The notes below the pieces were generated by a model. It made no database searches and was not told the origin of the DNA. It saw only the letters and a list, made by a program, of their open reading frames with translations. Positions 49,674 through 58,445 of a DNA stretch of 64,000 nt are shown piece by piece. Positions within the stretch are counted from its first letter, which is position 1. The number at the start of each line of letters is the position of its first letter. The position numbers and the translations under genes are program-made. The stretch is taken from assembly GCF_000425365.1 (NCBI RefSeq), contig NZ_AUDH01000003.1, forward strand, positions 1-64,000. The letters run 5' to 3'. This DNA is from Rubritepida flocculans DSM 14296 (lineage in GTDB: Bacteria > Pseudomonadota > Alphaproteobacteria > Acetobacterales > Acetobacteraceae).

Positions 49674-50804
49674 ATGACCCCGAAGGTCGCTCGCTATCTT
49701 GCTGCCCATCAGCCGGCCACGCCGTGCCTGGTGCTGGATGTGGATCGCGTGGAGGAGAATTTCCGCCGGCTGCAGGCGGCGCTGCCGCTCGCGCGCATCT
49801 ACTACGCGGTGAAGGCGAACCCGGCGGCGCCCATCCTGGAGCGTCTGGTGCGGCTCGGCTCCTTCTTCGACGCGGCCTCCTGGCCCGAGGTGCGCATGTG
49901 CCTCGACGCCGGCGCGCGTCCGGAGGCGATCAGCTACGGCAACACCATCAAGAAGGAGCGCGACATCGCGGCCGCCTATGCGGCGGGCGTGCGCATGTTC
50001 GCCTTCGACAGCGAGGCGGAGCTGATGAAGCTCGCCCGCTCCGCCCCCGGCGCGCGGGTCTATTGCCGCATCCTGGTCGGCAATGACGGCGCGGAGTGGC
50101 CGCTCAGCCGCAAGTTCGGCTGCGAGGTGGAGATGGCGCGCGCGCTGATGCTCAAGGCGGGCGAGCTCGGGCTCGACCCCTACGGGCTCAGCTTCCACGT
50201 CGGCAGCCAGCAGACGCGCACCGCGGCCTATGAGGCGGCCATCGCCAAGGTCGCCATGCTCTTCACCGACCTCACCGAGGCCGGGGTGAAGCTGCGCATG
50301 GTGAACCTCGGCGGCGGCTACCCGGTGCGCTACAAGGCGGAGGTGCCGGAGATCGACGATTTCGGCGCGGCCATCATGGGCGCGATGGCGGAGCATTTCG
50401 GCAACGCCCTGCCCGAGATCGTGATCGAGCCCGGCCGCTTCCTGGTGGCCGACGCCGGCGTGGTGCAGAGCGAGGTGGTGCTCGTCTCCCGCAAGGGCGA
50501 GGACGATCCGGTGCGCTGGGTCTATCTCGACATCGGCCGCTTCGGCGGGCTCGCGGAGACGGAGGGCGAGGCGATCAAATACGCCTTCCGCACCCCGCAT
50601 GACGGCACGGACGAAGGGCCGGTGACCATCGCCGGGCCGAGCTGCGACAGCACGGACACGCTCTACGAGAAGAGCCATTACCGGCTGCCGCTCGCCCTGC
50701 GCGACGGCGACAAGGTGGAGATGCTGGCCACCGGCGCCTATGTCACCACCTACGCGAGCCAGAGCTTCAACGGCTTCGCGCCGCTCGCCGAGCACTACAT
50801 CTGA
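49674..50804 (+). CDS. odc: Ornithine decarboxylase (fold III; possibly also lysine)
   Basis: A 376-residue PLP enzyme that decarboxylates ornithine to putrescine. The PLP lysine is K47 in YYAVKANP; SFHVGSQQTR near 180, LGGGYPVRY near 215, EPGRFLVADAG near 253 bind cofactor; C324 and D328 in GPSCDSTD are the active-site residues given by the partner monomer. Fold III enzymes of alphaproteobacteria may accept lysine too. The ATG has GGAGG nine bases upstream and a 3-codon ATG GTG CGA TGA frame overlaps the start. A strong hairpin follows the stop. Confidence 0.93.
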   Translation: MTPKVARYLAAHQPATPCLVLDVDRVEENFRRLQAALPLARIYYAVKANPAAPILERLVRLGSFFDAASWPEVRMCLDAGARPEAISYGNTIKKERDIAAAYAAGVRMFAFDSEAELMKLARSAPGARVYCRILVGNDGAEWPLSRKFGCEVEMARALMLKAGELGLDPYGLSFHVGSQQTRTAAYEAAIAKVAMLFTDLTEAGVKLRMVNLGGGYPVRYKAEVPEIDDFGAAIMGAMAEHFGNALPEIVIEPGRFLVADAGVVQSEVVLVSRKGEDDPVRWVYLDIGRFGGLAETEGEAIKYAFRTPHDGTDEGPVTIAGPSCDSTDTLYEKSHYRLPLALRDGDKVEMLATGAYVTTYASQSFNGFAPLAEHYI

Positions 50805-50807
50805 TCC

Positions 50808-50837
50808 GACAGGTCCGGCCAATCGGCCGGGCCTGTC
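50808..50837. terminator. Shared hairpin between convergent odc and azlD
   Basis: GACAGGTCCGGCC at 50808-50820 pairs with GGCCGGGCCTGTC at 50825-50837 (one G-T wobble) over a four-base loop. It follows the odc stop and reaches the azlD stop from the other side, so it probably ends transcription from both directions; no T run is seen. Confidence 0.55.
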
Positions 50838-51153
50838 ACCCCAGCACCGAGCCCAGCAGCGTCCCTCCCAGCCCCGCCAGCAGCGGCGCGAGCAGCCCGC
50901 CGCACGAGGCCAGCACCGCCAGCGCCGCGCCGAGCCCGAGCAGCCGCCCCGAGAGCGGGATCAGCGCCAGCGCCCCCGTAGGCGCCACCACCGCCAGCGT
51001 CACGAAGGCCGCGAGCGTGGCGAGGGAGACGCTCGCCGCCCAGCGCACGAAAGGATGATCGGGCGAAAGCCGCCCCGCCACCAGCAGCCCCGCCCCGCGC
51101 ATCCCCGCGCAGGCGAGCACGAGCAGCCCGAGCGCCAGGTCATCGCCGCTCAC
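50836..51153 (-). CDS. azlD: AzlD-like branched-chain amino acid exporter small subunit
   Basis: A 105-residue protein with three or four membrane helices, fitting AzlD, the small partner of AzlC in export of branched-chain amino acids. I start it at GTG 51153, which overlaps the azlC stop by 14 bases and gives the usual size; the frame runs further upstream with polar sequence unlikely to be translated. LLVLACAGMRGAGLLVAGRL near 9-28 is the usual AzlD opening. Confidence 0.75.
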   Translation of the reverse strand: MSGDDLALGLLVLACAGMRGAGLLVAGRLSPDHPFVRWAASVSLATLAAFVTLAVVAPTGALALIPLSGRLLGLGAALAVLASCGGLLAPLLAGLGGTLLGSVLG

Positions 51154-51811
51154 GGCGCCCCCAAAGGAAGGCGAGGCTCCCGCCCGCCAGCCCCGCGCCC
51201 AGCAGCGCAAGCGTGGGCGGCAGCAGCAGCCCGAGCGGCGCGGCCAGCGCCCCCAGCAGCACCGCCCGGCGCACGAAGGGCGCGCGCAGCTCGGCCGCGA
51301 TGATCAGCCCGAAATAGAGCGGGTTCACGAAGAGCAGCGCCGCCAGCACCCACAGCGGCAAAAGCGGCGCCAGCGCATGGCCGCCCGCGGTGGAGAGCCC
51401 CGCGACGCTCCAGGAGGTCAGCGCGAAGCCGAGGAACCAGGGCAGCCGCGCCGGCGCGGGCAGGGCGGGCAGGCGGCGCATCGCCATGGCCCAGGGCGTC
51501 ACCGCGATGAAGGGCAGGGCGAGCCAGCGCCGCACGCCTCCGCCGAGCCAGGGCGCGAGCGCCACCGCCATCGGCACGAATCGCGCATTGGCGGCCACCG
51601 CCCCGGGCACCGCCGCGAGCGCCCCGCCGGGCGTGCCGATGGCGGCGAGCAGCACCATCTGCCCCGGCATGCCATAGACCAGCAGGCTCGCGGCCAGCGC
51701 CCAGCCGAGCCCCACCCCCGCCGCCTGCACCGCCGCGCCGAAGGCGAGGAAGGTGGCCGCCATGGCCAGCGCCGGCGCGCCCAGCGCCTCGCGCAGCCCC
51801 GCTCCGAGCAT
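51140..51811 (-). CDS. azlC: AzlC-like branched-chain amino acid exporter large subunit
   Basis: A 223-residue membrane protein with the AzlC core AATFLAFGAAVQAAG and MPGQMVLLAAI near 48, then ARFVPMAVALAPW near 75. AzlCD pairs export leucine, isoleucine and valine or their analogues. The stop overlaps azlD. It diverges from the RND pump gene with 153 bases between, where the GCTGAACGGAACTAGAACAGAAGCTGAACC stretch (two GCTGAAC words 20 bases apart, around 51910-51937) is the only notable repeat. Confidence 0.82.
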   Translation of the reverse strand: MLGAGLREALGAPALAMAATFLAFGAAVQAAGVGLGWALAASLLVYGMPGQMVLLAAIGTPGGALAAVPGAVAANARFVPMAVALAPWLGGGVRRWLALPFIAVTPWAMAMRRLPALPAPARLPWFLGFALTSWSVAGLSTAGGHALAPLLPLWVLAALLFVNPLYFGLIIAAELRAPFVRRAVLLGALAAPLGLLLPPTLALLGAGLAGGSLAFLWGRRERR

Positions 51812-51964
51812 CAGCGCAAGCCCTCCATGGGGCCATGCTGGCCGCCCTGGCGGGGCGGGTCGAGGGCGGCGGGGATGACGGATCCCTCACACAGGGGCAT
51901 GCTGAACGCAAGCTGAACGGAACTAGAACAGAAGCTGAACCACTGCGGACCCGATCCCTCCCTC

Positions 51965-54900
51965 ATGCGCCATCTCATCGCGTTCTCGATCCAGAAACGG
52001 CTGCTCGTGCTGCTGCTCTTCCTGGCCTTTCTCGCGGTGGGGGCGGCGGGCTTCGCGCGCCTGAACATCGAGGCCTACCCCGACCCCGTGCCGCCGACCG
52101 TGGTGGTCATCACCCAGAATCCGGGCCATAGCGCGGAGGAGGTGGAGCGCTACATCACCATCCCCGTGGAGACCGGCCTCGCGGGAATGCCGCAGCTCCA
52201 GCGCATCCGTTCCACCTCGCTCTTCGGGCTGTCGGTGGTCCAGGCGCAGTTCGGGCACGGCTTCAGCTACGAGCAGGCGCTGCAGCAGGTGCTGAACCGG
52301 CTGGGGCAGATCGCGCTGCAGCCCGGGGTGCAGCCGCAGATCAGCCCCTGGTCGCCGATCGGGGAAATCCTGCGCTATCGCCTCGAGGGGCCGCCCGGCT
52401 TCTCGCCGGCCGATCTGCGCGTGCTGCAGGACTGGGTGCTGCAGCGCCGCTTCAAGCGCGTGCCGGGCGTGATCGATGTCACGGCCTATGGCGGGCCCAG
52501 CAAGGCTTTCAACGTGGTGCTGGACCTGCCCCGGCTCGCCGCCCATGGCCTGAGCGTGGCCCAGGTGGCCGAGGCCATCGGCCAGGGCGGGGCGACCGTG
52601 GGCGCGGGCGTGATCAGCGTGGGGCCCCAGGCGGCGGTGGTGCAGGGGGTGGGGCTGATCCGCTCGCTCGAGGACATCGAGGCGGTGGTGCTCGGCGCCC
52701 GCGACGGCACGCCCATCCTGCTGCGCGACGTGGCCCGGGTGGAGACGGGCGCGCTGCCGCGTCTCGGCATCGCCGGCCATGACGAGGACGACGACGTGGT
52801 GATGGGCGTCGTCCTCATGCGCCGGGGCGAGCAGACCCTGCCCGTGATCCGCGCGGTGGAGCGCGAGGTCGAGGCCATCAACGCGGGCGGCGTGCTGCCG
52901 CCGGGCGTGCGCGTCGTGCCCATCTACGACAGGCAGGAGCTGGTGATGCTCACCACCCACCACGTGGTGAAGAACATCCTGCTCGGGGTCGCGCTGGTGG
53001 TGTTCATCCAATGGATCTTCCTGGGCGATCTGCGCGGCGCCCTGGTGGTGGGCGCGACCATTCCCTTCGCCTTCTTCTTCGCGGTGCTGGTGATGCTGCT
53101 GCGCGGGGAGAGCGCGAACCTGCTCAGCCTCGGCAGCCTGGATTTCGGGCTGCTCGTGGACGCGACCGTGATCATGGTCGAGAACATCTACCGCCACCTG
53201 CATCACCCGGCCCCGGGCCCGGGGCGGCTGCGCGGCGCGGCGCGAGGCCTCGCCCCGCTGCACGCCACCATCCTGCGCGCCGGGGGAGAGGTGGGCGGCG
53301 CCATCTTCTTCTCCGCGCTCATCGTCGTCGCGGCCTTCCTGCCCCTCTTCGCCATGGGCGGGATCGAGGGGCGGATCTTCGGGCCGATGGCGCAGACCTA
53401 CGCCTACGCCATCATCGGCGCCATCATCGCCACCTTCGCGGTCTCGCCCGCCCTCGCCGCCCTGCTCTTCACCGCCGAGACGCGCGAGCGCGAGACGCCG
53501 CTCGTGCGCTGGCTCGCCCGCGCCCACCGGGCCCTGCACGGCGCGGCGCTGCGCCGCCAGGGCACGACTCTCGCGCTCGCGCTGTTCCTGCTCATGGGCG
53601 CGGGCGGATTCTTCGCCCGGCTGGGCGGCGAATTCCTGCCGACGCTGGAGGAGGGCAGCATCTGGATGCGCGCCACCCTGCCCGCCACCATCTCGCTGGA
53701 GGAGGGGAACGCCGTGGTCAACCGCATGCGCCGCGTCGTCATGGAGTTCCCGGAGGTGATCACCGTCACCTCGCAACAAGGCCGGCCCGACGACGGGACC
53801 GACAGCGCGGGCTTCTTCAACGCGGAGTTCTTCATCCCGCTGCGGCCGATGGAGGAGTGGCGCACCGCCCGCGGCAAGGAGGCGCTGGTGGCCGCGATCG
53901 AGCGGCGGCTGCGCGAGGAGTTCGTCGGCGTGGAGTTCAACTTCAGCCAGTACATCAGCGACAACGTCCAGGAGGCGGCCTCGGGCGTGAAGGGCGCGAA
54001 CGCGCTGAAAGTGATCGGCCCCGACCTCGAGGTGCTGACCCGCCTCGCTGCGCGCATCCGCACCGAGATGGAGCAGGTGCGCGGCGTGGCCGACCTCGCG
54101 GCCTTCCGCACCCTGGGCCAGCCCACCCTCTCGATCCGCGTGGACCGCCAGCGTGCCGCCCGCTACGGCCTCTCCGTCAACGACATCAACGCCACCATCG
54201 AGGCGGCCATCGGGGGGCGCGAGGCGGGGCGGCTCTACGAGGAAGGCAGCGACCGGAACTTCCCGATCATGGTGCGCCTCGACGGGGCCTATCGCGCGGA
54301 CGCCGAGGCGATCGGGCGGATCGCGGTGAACGCCGCCTCGGGCGCGACTCTCGCCGATGTGGCGACGATCCGGCTTCTCTCGGGCCCCTCCTACATCTAC
54401 CGCGAGGACGGGCAGCGCTACGTGCCCGTGAAGTTCAGCGTGCGCGGGCGCGACCAGCAGGGCGCGGTGGAGGAGGCGGCGGCGCGGGTGGCGGCGAATG
54501 TCTCCCTGCCGCCCGGCTACCGGCTCGAGTGGGTGGGCGAGTTCCGCAACCTCCAGGACGCGGTGGCGCGGCTGCGGATCACGGTTCCCGCGGCGGTGCT
54601 GCTCATCGCCGTGCTGCTCTACGTCCAGTTCGGCACCTTGCGCGATGCGTTGCTGATCATGCCGGTGCTTCCGCTCTCCTGCGCGGGCGGGGTCGCCGCG
54701 CTGCACCTGACCGGGCTGCATTTCAGCGTGCCGGCGGCCATCGGCTTTCTCGCCCTCTTCGGCATCACGGCGATGGAGGGAATCATCCTGCTTTCGCATT
54801 TCCGCGGCCTTCTGGCGCAGGGGATCGCCTGGCGCGAGGCGCTCGACCGCGCCGGAGCGGACCGGATGCGGCCGGTGATGATGACCTGCATGGCCGCGAT

Positions 54901-55078
54901 GGTGGGGCTGCTGCCCATGGCGCTCGCGACGGGCATCGGCAGCGACCTGCAGCGGCCGCTGGCCGTGGTGGTGGTGGGCGGCACGCTGTTCCTGCCGCTC
55001 CTCATCCTTCTGGTGCTGCCGGTAATGATCGAGCGCTTCGGCCAGCCCCGCCGCGTGCTGCGCGCGGCCCCGGCGTGA
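51965..55078 (+). CDS. RND efflux pump inner-membrane protein, CzcA/HME-like
   Basis: A 1037-residue RND transporter with twelve helices and two large periplasmic loops. NIEAYPDPVPPTVVVITQNPGHSAEEVERYITIPVE near the N-terminus and DFGLLVDATVIMVENIYRHL near 395 are typical of the heavy-metal (HME) branch; the second half repeats at TGLHFSVPAAIGFLALFGITAMEGIIL near 920. Uses the proton gradient to drive export. Unusually it has no adaptor or outer-membrane partner gene next to it, so it either shares parts or acts alone. Start ATG follows the divergent gap with azlC. Confidence 0.9.
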   Translation: MRHLIAFSIQKRLLVLLLFLAFLAVGAAGFARLNIEAYPDPVPPTVVVITQNPGHSAEEVERYITIPVETGLAGMPQLQRIRSTSLFGLSVVQAQFGHGFSYEQALQQVLNRLGQIALQPGVQPQISPWSPIGEILRYRLEGPPGFSPADLRVLQDWVLQRRFKRVPGVIDVTAYGGPSKAFNVVLDLPRLAAHGLSVAQVAEAIGQGGATVGAGVISVGPQAAVVQGVGLIRSLEDIEAVVLGARDGTPILLRDVARVETGALPRLGIAGHDEDDDVVMGVVLMRRGEQTLPVIRAVEREVEAINAGGVLPPGVRVVPIYDRQELVMLTTHHVVKNILLGVALVVFIQWIFLGDLRGALVVGATIPFAFFFAVLVMLLRGESANLLSLGSLDFGLLVDATVIMVENIYRHLHHPAPGPGRLRGAARGLAPLHATILRAGGEVGGAIFFSALIVVAAFLPLFAMGGIEGRIFGPMAQTYAYAIIGAIIATFAVSPALAALLFTAETRERETPLVRWLARAHRALHGAALRRQGTTLALALFLLMGAGGFFARLGGEFLPTLEEGSIWMRATLPATISLEEGNAVVNRMRRVVMEFPEVITVTSQQGRPDDGTDSAGFFNAEFFIPLRPMEEWRTARGKEALVAAIERRLREEFVGVEFNFSQYISDNVQEAASGVKGANALKVIGPDLEVLTRLAARIRTEMEQVRGVADLAAFRTLGQPTLSIRVDRQRAARYGLSVNDINATIEAAIGGREAGRLYEEGSDRNFPIMVRLDGAYRADAEAIGRIAVNAASGATLADVATIRLLSGPSYIYREDGQRYVPVKFSVRGRDQQGAVEEAAARVAANVSLPPGYRLEWVGEFRNLQDAVARLRITVPAAVLLIAVLLYVQFGTLRDALLIMPVLPLSCAGGVAALHLTGLHFSVPAAIGFLALFGITAMEGIILLSHFRGLLAQGIAWREALDRAGADRMRPVMMTCMAAMVGLLPMALATGIGSDLQRPLAVVVVGGTLFLPLLILLVLPVMIERFGQPRRVLRAAPA

Positions 55079-55150
55079 CCGCGCAGCACGATTCCCGCCG
55101 GCCGCGGCATCGGCTAAACGGGGGTTAATCACGCCCCAGGGAGGCCCGTC

Positions 55151-56134
55151 ATGACCCAGCCCTTCGCCCGCCGCGCGCTGCTCGCGGCCCCGCTGCTCGC
55201 CGCACCCGGCCTCGTTCGGGCCCAGGCGCCGGTGGTGAACCGCACCGCGCGCATCCTGGCAGGCTTCCCCGCCGGCGGCACGGTGGACCTCACCTGCCGC
55301 CTGCTGGCCGAGCGGCTGCGCGGCGTCTGGGCCCCGCAGGTGGTGGTGGAGAACCGGGTGGGGGCGACGGGGCGGCTCGCCATCGAGGAGCTGATCCGCG
55401 CCGAGCCCGACGGAACCACCTTCCTCGTCACCCCCGCGAGCATGGTGACGATCTACCCGCACCTCTACGGCGACCGGCTGCGCTACGAGCCGCTGCGCGA
55501 CATGGCGCCCGTCTCGCCCGTGGTGGTCTATCCCTTCGGGCTGGCGGTCGGGCCGGGGGCGCCGGGGGTGACGAACCTCGCGCAGATGCTCGACCTCGCG
55601 CGGCAGCGGCGCGGCCTCTCCTACGCCTCGCCCGCCGCAGGCTCCGTGCCGCATTTCACCGGCGTGATGCTGGCCCGCGCGAGCGGCGTGGAGCTGACCC
55701 ATGTGCCCTATCGCGGTGCCGCCCCGGCCATCGCCGACACGCTGGGCGGGCAGATCGCCGCCACCATCAATGTGCTGGGCGACCTCGTGCCGCACCATGA
55801 GGGCGGGCGGCTGCGCATCATCGCGCTGACCAGCGCCCAGCGCCTGGCGCGGCTGCCGGGCGTGCCCACCTTCGCCGAGCAGGGCCACCCCGACCTCACG
55901 GCCGACGAGTGGTTCGGCGCCTTCCTGCCCGCGCGCGCGCCGACCGGGCTGGTGGGGCAGCTCAACGCGCTGCTCGCCGAGGCGGTGCGCCACCCGGAGA
56001 TGCGTCAGAACCTCGAGAACCGCGCCTTCGACGTGGCGCACAGCAGCGCGGCCGATTTCACCGCGCGCATCCGCGCCGAGACGGCGAAATGGGGCCCGAT
56101 CGTGCAGGCCTCGGGCTTCCGTCCGGAGGATTGA
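55151..56134 (+). CDS. Bug-family periplasmic receptor of tripartite tricarboxylate transport (copy B)
   Basis: A 327-residue TctC/Bug receptor with a signal peptide ending near LVRAQA. RILAGFPAGGTVDLTCRLLAE near 36, VVVENRVGATGRLA near 63, SYASPAAGSVPHFTG near 157 and ELTHVPYRGAAPAI near 182 define the family. About 30 percent alike to the receptor at 34799 by eye. No membrane components nearby; ligand probably an organic acid. A short gap with CAGGGAGGCCCGTC precedes it. Confidence 0.88.
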   Translation: MTQPFARRALLAAPLLAAPGLVRAQAPVVNRTARILAGFPAGGTVDLTCRLLAERLRGVWAPQVVVENRVGATGRLAIEELIRAEPDGTTFLVTPASMVTIYPHLYGDRLRYEPLRDMAPVSPVVVYPFGLAVGPGAPGVTNLAQMLDLARQRRGLSYASPAAGSVPHFTGVMLARASGVELTHVPYRGAAPAIADTLGGQIAATINVLGDLVPHHEGGRLRIIALTSAQRLARLPGVPTFAEQGHPDLTADEWFGAFLPARAPTGLVGQLNALLAEAVRHPEMRQNLENRAFDVAHSSAADFTARIRAETAKWGPIVQASGFRPED

Positions 56135-56160
56135 TAAGGGCGGCGGTCACGCCGGACGGT

Positions 56161-56724
56161 TCAGCCCGCCGCGGCGCGGCGGGCCGGCAGCATCCGGGAG
56201 GGCAGCGCGGCGAGGCCCTCCATCTCGGCGGGGCTCGCGCCCGCCCCGGCGCGGCCGAGCCCGGCGAGCCGCGCGGCCAGGTTGAGCACCGTCTCGCGCA
56301 GCTCCGGCGCCTCGATCAGCGCGAAGCTCTGCAGCAGGGCGGCGTTCTCCGCGAGACGGCGCGCCGCCTCGCCCGAGGCCTTCGCGTTCGCGGCCTCGCT
56401 CAGCCCGTCGAGCAGGAGGGGCAGCGGCGCCTCCAGCAGCCCGGCCAGCCGCACCAGCCGGCCGATGGAGAGACGGTCCTGCCCCAGCTCGTATTTCTGG
56501 ATCTGCTGGGCGGTGACGCCGAGCCGCTCCGCCGCCTCGCGCCGCGTGATCCCGCGCTGGAGCCGGAGCCGCCACAGCCGCTGGCCGAGCTCCGCGTCGA
56601 TCGCATCCGCCCGCCGCGCCCCGCGCGGGGAAGGCGGCGAGGCCTCGCACCCGGGCGCGCCTGCGGCCACCGGCGCGGGAAGTCCGGGGCGGCAGGAGGG
56701 CGCGGCGGGGGGCATCGGTGCCAT
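56161..56724 (-). CDS. XRE/Cro-type helix-turn-helix regulator
   Basis: A 187-residue regulator. Helix-turn-helix near residues 43-98: LWRLRLQRGITRREAAERLGVTAQQIQKYELGQDRLSIGRL is an XRE domain with the recognition helix TAQQIQKYELG. A 40-residue proline/alanine-rich lead and a helical C-terminal tail (to RRAAAG) flank it. ATG at 56724 has AAGGAG nine bases before it; an upstream in-frame ATG at 56853 lies in AT-rich promoter-like sequence. Target unknown; it lies downstream of, and runs in the same direction as, the OYE gene. Confidence 0.78.
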   Translation of the reverse strand: MAPMPPAAPSCRPGLPAPVAAGAPGCEASPPSPRGARRADAIDAELGQRLWRLRLQRGITRREAAERLGVTAQQIQKYELGQDRLSIGRLVRLAGLLEAPLPLLLDGLSEAANAKASGEAARRLAENAALLQSFALIEAPELRETVLNLAARLAGLGRAGAGASPAEMEGLAALPSRMLPARRAAAG

Positions 56725-57080
56725 CGGCTTTCGCTCCTTCAGGGTCGCACAGCTCTGATCGCAGATCGGGGGAGGGCGGTTCGGCCAGCGCGGGCTTTTG
56801 CGCCATATCCCCGTATATTCTGCCAGCATGACAAAACCGAGCGGAAAATACAACCGAGGCGGGTGCGGCGGGTGATCGTTTCTCTGATACGGCGTGCCGG
56901 GCGGCCGGGGTGCGCGCGGAATACCGCGCCGTCACGCCGGCTGCGCGGCGCTACAAGCCAGGGTTGTGTCCCGGGCGCGGCGTCGCCGCATGGCAGCCGC
57001 CGCTGGTCTGCTGCCGTTCTCGCGCGCCGCCGCCCGCCAAACCGGCGCGCCCCTTTCCTTCGGCGTCACCGCCGGCTGCA
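56725..57080. other. 356-base gap between the XRE gene and the OYE gene
   Basis: Bases 56810-56860 are clearly AT-rich (GGATATGGCG, GAATATAC on the minus strand) and probably hold the XRE promoter, including a near-palindromic TATAC-GG-GGATA that could be its operator. The rest is GC-rich without coding or repeat signal that I can see. Confidence 0.4.
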
Positions 57081-58199
57081 TCACCCGGGAAGCGCGGGCA
57101 TGGGCGCCCCCACGGGCCGCGCGATGCTCATCTTCCCGAGGCTGCCCCAGCCGCGCTCGTATTGCGGCGGAACCGAGAGCGCCTCGGTCCTTCCCAGCGC
57201 CACCGCCGCGTTCAGCACCCAGTAGGGGTCGCGCAGGAAGGCGCGGGCCAGCAGCACCATGTCCGCCTTGCCCTCCGCGAGGATGGCCTGGGCCTGGGCG
57301 GGCTCGGTGATCAGCCCCACCGCCATCACGGGCAGCCCCGCCCCCGCGCGCACCGCCGCCGCGCCGGGCACCTGGTAGCCGGGGCCGAGGGGAATCCGCT
57401 GCGCGGGGTCGAGCCCGCCCGAGCTCACATCCACCACATCCACGCCGAGCGCCCGGAGCCGGCGGGAAAGTTCCACGCTCTCCTCCGTCGTCCAGCCGCC
57501 CTCCACCCAGTCGGTGTGGGAAATTCTCACCCCGAGGGCCACCCCGGCCGGAAGCGCGGCGCGCACGGCGGCCACCGCCTCGCGCAGCAGCCGGGTGCGG
57601 CCCTCGAAATCCCCGCCCCAGGAATCCTTGCGGCGGTTGGAGAGCGGCGAGAGGAACTGGTGCAGCAGATAGCCATGCGCCGCGTGCACCTCGATCAGCC
57701 GGTAGCCCGCGCGCACCGCCCGCCGCGCCGCGGCCACCATGTCCGCGATCACCTGCGCCACCTCCGCCTCCGTCATCGCGCGCGGCACGGCGTAGTGGCC
57801 GAAGGCGAGGGGGGAGGGCGCCAGCGCCTCCCAGCCCGGCACGGCGGGCCCGGAATCCCAGGCCGGCAGGCGGCTCGCCTTGCGCCCGGCATGGGCGAGC
57901 TGGATCGCCGGCACCGAGCCCGCATGGGCGATGGCGGCGGCGAGCCGCGCATGCGGCCCCACATGCGCCTCGCTCCAGATGCCGAGGTCATGCGCGCTGA
58001 TCCGCCCCTCGGGGCTGATCGCCGCGGCCTCGGTCATCACCATCCCCGGCCCGCACACGGCGCGCGAGACGAGATGCGCGAGGTGCCAGTCCGTCGGCAG
58101 CCCGTCCTCGCCGGCGCAATACTGGCACATGGGCGAGACGCCGATGCGGTTGCGGAAGGTGACGCCGCCGAGCGTGAGCGGGCTGAACAGGTCGGTCAT
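57081..58199 (-). CDS. NADH:flavin oxidoreductase, old yellow enzyme (YqjM-type)
   Basis: A 372-residue FMN-dependent ene-reductase. ISPMCQY-like segment VSPMCQYCAGEDG near 22 (cysteine near 25 is the YqjM redox switch), WHLAHLVSRAVCGPGM near 38, HAGRKA near 102, EVHAAHGYLLHQFLSPLSNRRKD near 170 and the final R-W/phosphate-binding region are class III OYE features. Reduces activated C=C bonds such as enals or maleimides with NAD(P)H. Start ATG 58199. Confidence 0.9.
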   Translation of the reverse strand: MTDLFSPLTLGGVTFRNRIGVSPMCQYCAGEDGLPTDWHLAHLVSRAVCGPGMVMTEAAAISPEGRISAHDLGIWSEAHVGPHARLAAAIAHAGSVPAIQLAHAGRKASRLPAWDSGPAVPGWEALAPSPLAFGHYAVPRAMTEAEVAQVIADMVAAARRAVRAGYRLIEVHAAHGYLLHQFLSPLSNRRKDSWGGDFEGRTRLLREAVAAVRAALPAGVALGVRISHTDWVEGGWTTEESVELSRRLRALGVDVVDVSSGGLDPAQRIPLGPGYQVPGAAAVRAGAGLPVMAVGLITEPAQAQAILAEGKADMVLLARAFLRDPYWVLNAAVALGRTEALSVPPQYERGWGSLGKMSIARPVGAPMPALPG

Positions 58200-58281
58200 G
58201 GGGCGGGGCTGTCCGTCGGTGGAGGGTCCGCTTCATTCCACACCCGGGGGCGGGGCCTGTCATCCCCGCCACGCAGCCATC

Positions 58282-58334
58282 ATACCAGCGGCCGCTGATT
58301 TCGACTCCTGAGGGGTCTGTGCGGCCGCTGGTAT
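58282..58334. repeat. Palindromic repeat element with 14-bp perfect arms
   Basis: ATACCAGCGGCCGC at 58282-58295 is exactly complementary to GCGGCCGCTGGTAT at 58321-58334, around a 25-base centre that includes GACTCCTGA. Its left half is shared with 41097-41124 (22 of 28 bases). The right arm ends in TGGTATAC, so the element supplies an extended -10 motif TGGTATACT to the gene that follows. Confidence 0.75.
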
Positions 58335-58407
58335 ACTTTTGTTTTGGCGCGCAGCCGCCACACCAACCCTGCGCGCGATACGGTCGGCATGTCATGCCGA
58401 CCGTATC
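58331..58407 (+). promoter_or_regulatory. Promoter with an overlapping 31-bp palindrome (operator candidate) before the heme-monooxygenase-like gene
   Basis: TATACT at 58332-58337 behind TG is an extended -10; a weak CTGAGG at 58308-58313 could be the -35. Downstream, GATACGGTCGGCATG at 58377-58391 and CATGCCGACCGTATC at 58393-58407 are perfect 15-base arms around one T, ending 38 bases before the start codon. This is a much longer palindrome than a typical metal box. Confidence 0.6.
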
Positions 58408-58445
58408 ACTCGCCGGAACGGGTCGGCTCTGGCATGATCCGCCCC

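Noticed and set aside
49384-49677. 97-residue frame in the ornithine decarboxylase leader
   Set aside because: No ribosome site, low-complexity ends, overlaps strong hairpins and the odc start; more likely a structured leader.
51923-56041. 1372-residue minus-strand frame spanning the RND pump and Bug receptor
   Set aside because: A very long open frame, but it is antisense to two well-defined genes and is histidine/arginine/glutamate-rich noise from high GC.
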